From positions 21,162,501 to 21,226,500 of the forward strand of contig NC_088113.1 in the NCBI RefSeq assembly GCF_036370855.1: 64,000 nt of DNA, read 5' to 3'. Positions 60,801 to 64,000 of this stretch are shown piece after piece. The stretch comes from Dromaius novaehollandiae (lineage: Eukaryota; Chordata; Aves; Casuariiformes; Dromaiidae). The first letter of the stretch is position 1. Every line of letters starts with the position of its first letter. The notes under the pieces were generated by a model. The model searched no databases and had not been told where the DNA came from. It was given only the letters and a program-made list of their open reading frames with translations. The translations under genes were made by a program, and so were the position numbers.

Positions 60801-62657
60801 TGTAAAACCTAGCTCTCCTCCTCATTAGTCTCTTGTTCTTAAAATAATGATTGTAAAACGACCACAGCTGGCCTCAAAGCTGAAAGGAGTGGGGAGGGTG
60901 CGCTGCTGTCAGATTTTCTCACTTGGAAATGGGTGTTCATGGAGAAAAGGTCAAAATGAACAGTGAAAGGAGGGTATCAGCCCTTCTCAGGGGGTGTTGG
61001 CCATGGTTTTAACATGCACAGGAAAAACGAGTTGAGAGATGCTGCAGGGTAGCTAACCCAGTTATTTTTATTAGCAAGCACACGTTGGCTTTGGTACCTG
61101 TCACTTTTGAGTGATGATGCTTACATCCTGCTTCTTCCCTTGGTATTTCAAACCAAACAGGCCCTCTCATTTCCTTAAAATCCTCTTGTCAAAGGCTTAC
61201 ACTCACGGGATAGCAGGGACCTATGAACCGATTTGTGAATTTGGGCCTGGGACACTATCCTCTCTGGAGGCAGGATGGCTGAATAGAACTGTATGTCTTA
61301 ACACTTCAAAACCCACACTGATGAGCGCTGACTGTGCAGTTAGAAGATTCACTTCTCAGAATAGAATTAGCTTTGGGATAATCAGCAAAATGTGTTTGTT
61401 TCTTAAGCTAAGGTCTAATGAATACTCAGTAAACCATGCTGTTTTCAAAGAGATACAATTGTATCTTAGATCCAGTGGAGGAGGAGAAAAGACTTTCTAG
61501 CAAAACCCTTTCATGTTAATTTAAAAATCCTGCAAATTCATGTCAGAACTACTTTTTGAAGATTTGATCAGTTTCTTCAATACTTCTCACTGGATAGAGC
61601 CTTTTGCAATCTTTTAATAACAAGATTATCTATATTAAAAGGCATGATTCTGTTTCACATCTCGCAAGAGAGTTTAGCAGCAAGTGCAAGTTATAGCTAT
61701 TGTTTGAATTTAGTAGACAAGGCTGACTATGACAATATGTCCAGGGTTAACTGAGTTCTGATAAAAACCAGGCAATTGTAAGAAGAACTTCCAGGAGTTA
61801 CTGGCCATTTAAACTGGTACCAACCATTTCTCCCCTCCAGTGAAGCAAAGGGAAGGACATACCACAGAAAAGCAACACAAAACTCCTAGAGTTTGCACCT
61901 AAAGTTTTGACAGGCTAGAGAGGTAACCCTCAGCTGCCCAGTCAATACAGTATGCATTCCCTTAGGCCTAGAGACAAGGAAATTCCCTCTAGCCTAGATC
62001 CAAATATCCCCAGTGCAAGGGACGTATTCCCTCAGTCCTCCAATATAACATATTAAGCATCACTTGTGCGTGTTAAACACCACTTTATATTCCACAGTTC
62101 TGTGCTACATTCCATCAAACAAGCAGGATGCACGTTCTCCCTTATCCTTTCCAAGCATTTGTAAATGGAGAAGTTATTAATATTTGAAAGAAATCATCAA
62201 AATCTTCTCCTGTTCTTTGAGTTTGTCCTTTTGTGCTGTCCCTCTCCAGCAGTATTTGGAGTTGTATTTTCTAGGTGCTGCAGGTTTTTGCAGCTCCAAA
62301 ATTCAGCTGAGTTAGTAGGAATGACCTGCTCTGCAGACATCAGTTTCTCAGGCTGGGATGAAATAGAGGACATGATCGAAGACAGAGATGGACCTGCAGC
62401 ACTGCAAGGGGCGGGAGGGGGGTTCAAACAGAGAGCCAGTGAAAATACAAGATCACGTAGTAGCTGGGTTTGGCAAGTCCATGCATGGCTTCTATCCCTT
62501 TTGCCTACAAACTTGCACGGATCTACGGGGGAAGGTTGTTGCCAAAAGGGAGAAGAAAATCCCTGTTTTTGCCCCCACCTCCACCTGACCAAACTTCCTT
62601 GTTTCTTCCTGGGGAAATTTGCTGCTTTTGCCTGTTGTCAGCAGGGATACATCAACA
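54835..62657. other. Region between the fourth BPIF gene and CDK5RAP1
   Basis: About 8 kb with no exon set or recognisable repeat that I can support. Possible poly(A) hexamers for the fourth gene stand at 56117-56122 and near 59665, both far from the last candidate exon. On the minus strand ATTAAA (61618-61613) or AATAAA near 61065 could end CDK5RAP1. Confidence 0.45.
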
Positions 62658-63891
62658 TCAAGCTGCAGAGAGGGAGAGGGTAGTACGGCAAAGCAGAACT
62701 CCCTTCAAGGTCTGAGAGCTGGCAGAGGTTACCTGAAAGAAACAGCACAACAGTCCTTAGGAACAAAGAAGCTTAGGAAGATCCATTTTAATTTTAGGCT
62801 CTCCTGGCAGCAGCTGCTCTAGAGAACAGCACTGTGCAGGAAAAACAGCCCAAGAAAACCAGCGCTCCAGGCAGGTCACCTTCACCAACACGTAGTCCCC
62901 TGGCTGGGCCCTGACCAGAGCTTTGCAGTCTGCAGCATCCTCTATTTCGGCATCAGGAAAGATCACCTTGATGTTGCCATCGTTCCTCCCACACAGCTCC
63001 GAGGCAGAGCGCTTGCTGGGCTGGAAGGAGGACAGGGAACATTACCTGAGTGGCAATAACTCTGATTCACTGCTGGGCTTTATCGCAGCAGGAATTAATT
63101 GAGCACTATTGGCAGTATTAAAAACCACTTTCCACACTGTTAAGCATGCTGTGTAACAAAGTCCTATGGCCAGAGCTGCTGTGTTGAGAACCACATGCCA
63201 AAGCCAGTACTTGAAAACCTGCACTGATTCAGTGCTCGACTGGAGACAGGTCTCTAACCTACCCCGTTTCCAGGACTGCCAGTCTTCCAGGACTTCCCCC
63301 GACTTCCAGGACTGCCAGTCCTTCAGACAGGAGCCTCATCTTCACACGTGCATAAAGGACCCAATATGCTGTCTGTGCCATGCCAGCAAGCCATAATTAA
63401 TCATTTTAGTCTCATCTATTTATCTCTTTACACCCTGTGCTGCACAGATTTCCAAGTCTGGTGAGTTCCCAGATGGCTGTCTTTAAATTTGGACCAAGGT
63501 TTTTAGAAGCAAGGTGGCTAAAGCCCTGAACCAAAGAGACCATGCATTTACTAGGCAGCATCTTGTGCTCAGCTCAGCACTCTGGAAAATCAGCCTGCCT
63601 GCTTAAGTGCGTAGACCTGGTCTTGGAGTCCCAGGAGTACGTGGGAAGGGTGAGATAGAAGGGATATTGCTGTATATAGACTAAGAGCCCCTTGACCAGC
63701 AAGAGAGGAGGAGGACAAGTCTAGGTTCCAGGCACACTCACCCCCTCCACCAGCACCAGCTGAGAGTGGCCCACCATGGCTCTGTTGGCCTTTGCAGCCT
63801 CCTCTCTAAAGACAGTAATGAGCTCCTCCAACCGCCTCCGTTTTACATCTGCAGGCACATCGTCTTGCAGCCGGTGATAGGCCCGGGTTTT
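62658..63891 (-). CDS. CDK5RAP1: CDK5RAP1, last three coding exons (tRNA methylthiotransferase)
   Basis: Minus-strand exons 63891-63742 (50 codons), 63020-62880 (47 codons) and 62732-62658 (24 residues and stop) join in phase 0. They read KTRAYHRLQDDVPADVKRRR, ELCGRNDGNIKVIFPDAE, PGDYVLVK and VTSASSQTLKGVLLCRTTL, matching the human C-terminus (ITSASSQTLRGHVLCRTTL). This is the TRAM RNA-binding end of the radical-SAM enzyme that makes ms2i6A37 in mitochondrial tRNA; the catalytic part is beyond the right edge. The last intron is only 147 nt with a weak donor (GTGACC). If unspliced, the frame would run on to a stop at 62759-62757 with an unrelated tail, which the human match argues against. CDK5RAP1 is the usual right-hand neighbour of the BPIF cluster. 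Confidence 0.93.
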
Positions 63892-64000
63892 CTGCAAACA
63901 GACAAAATAAGTGTGGCCCTTCAAGAATTAGACAACCTGAGATCAGAACCTGGTCTTATCCCAGCCAGCTGGGCTGCACTTCAGGCAAGCAACAGCTTTT

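Noticed and set aside
62165-62683. 172-codon plus-strand open frame antisense to the CDK5RAP1 end
   Set aside because: It has no recognisable domain and partly overlaps the real last exon of CDK5RAP1 on the other strand.

Overview
The window is vertebrate genomic DNA, most likely from a bird. Genes are split by GT-AG introns, a CR1 LINE fragment is present, the GC-rich middle resembles a microchromosome, and the first gene matches TENP (ovoglobulin G2), an egg-white protein of birds and reptiles. The window covers most of the BPI-fold (BPIF/PLUNC) cluster, bounded on the right by CDK5RAP1. The order resembles mammalian BPIFB2-BPIFB6-BPIFB3-BPIFB4-(BPIFA genes)-BPIFB1-CDK5RAP1. Here TENP lies to the left of BPIFB6, and a single gene occupies the whole BPIFA/BPIFB1 interval.

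Layout: TENP (minus strand, signal-peptide exon only, 185-301); BPIFB6 (plus, leader near 4.03 kb, coding 4769-12883); BPIFB3 (plus, leader near 18.02 kb, coding 19197-25343); BPIFB4 (plus, leader near 27.11 kb, coding 27921-36291); a fourth plus-strand BPIF gene (leader near 39.44 kb, coding from 41151), positionally BPIFB1/BPIFA-like; then about 8 kb with no gene I can support; and the last three coding exons of CDK5RAP1 (minus, 62658-63891). BPIFB6, BPIFB3 and BPIFB4 could be rebuilt end to end in frame (457, 557 and 615 residues). The fourth gene has a clear N-terminal BPI domain. Its C-terminal half is seen only as a string of exon-like pieces between 48.3 and 54.8 kb whose splice phases do not all agree, so it is either decaying or not resolved here.

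The plus-strand BPIF genes share one plan: a TATA box (TATATAAG in three of four), a short non-coding leader exon, a signal-peptide exon, then exons of almost fixed length and phase. Each secreted N-domain keeps the two cysteines of the BPI-fold disulfide. BPIFB3, BPIFB4 and the fourth gene carry Gly-Leu-rich (GLLG) repeats just after the signal peptide. In the fourth gene that repeat is broken into small phase-1 exons, and its introns look like decayed repeat.

Repeats of note: a 30-bp coding repeat in BPIFB3, a 17-bp/104-bp minisatellite in BPIFB4 intron 15, a 24-bp minisatellite and a CCCATG-type minisatellite after the fourth gene's N-domain, CA and TA/TG microsatellites, and one CR1 3' end. 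No CRISPR, tRNA, rRNA or retroviral sequence was seen.
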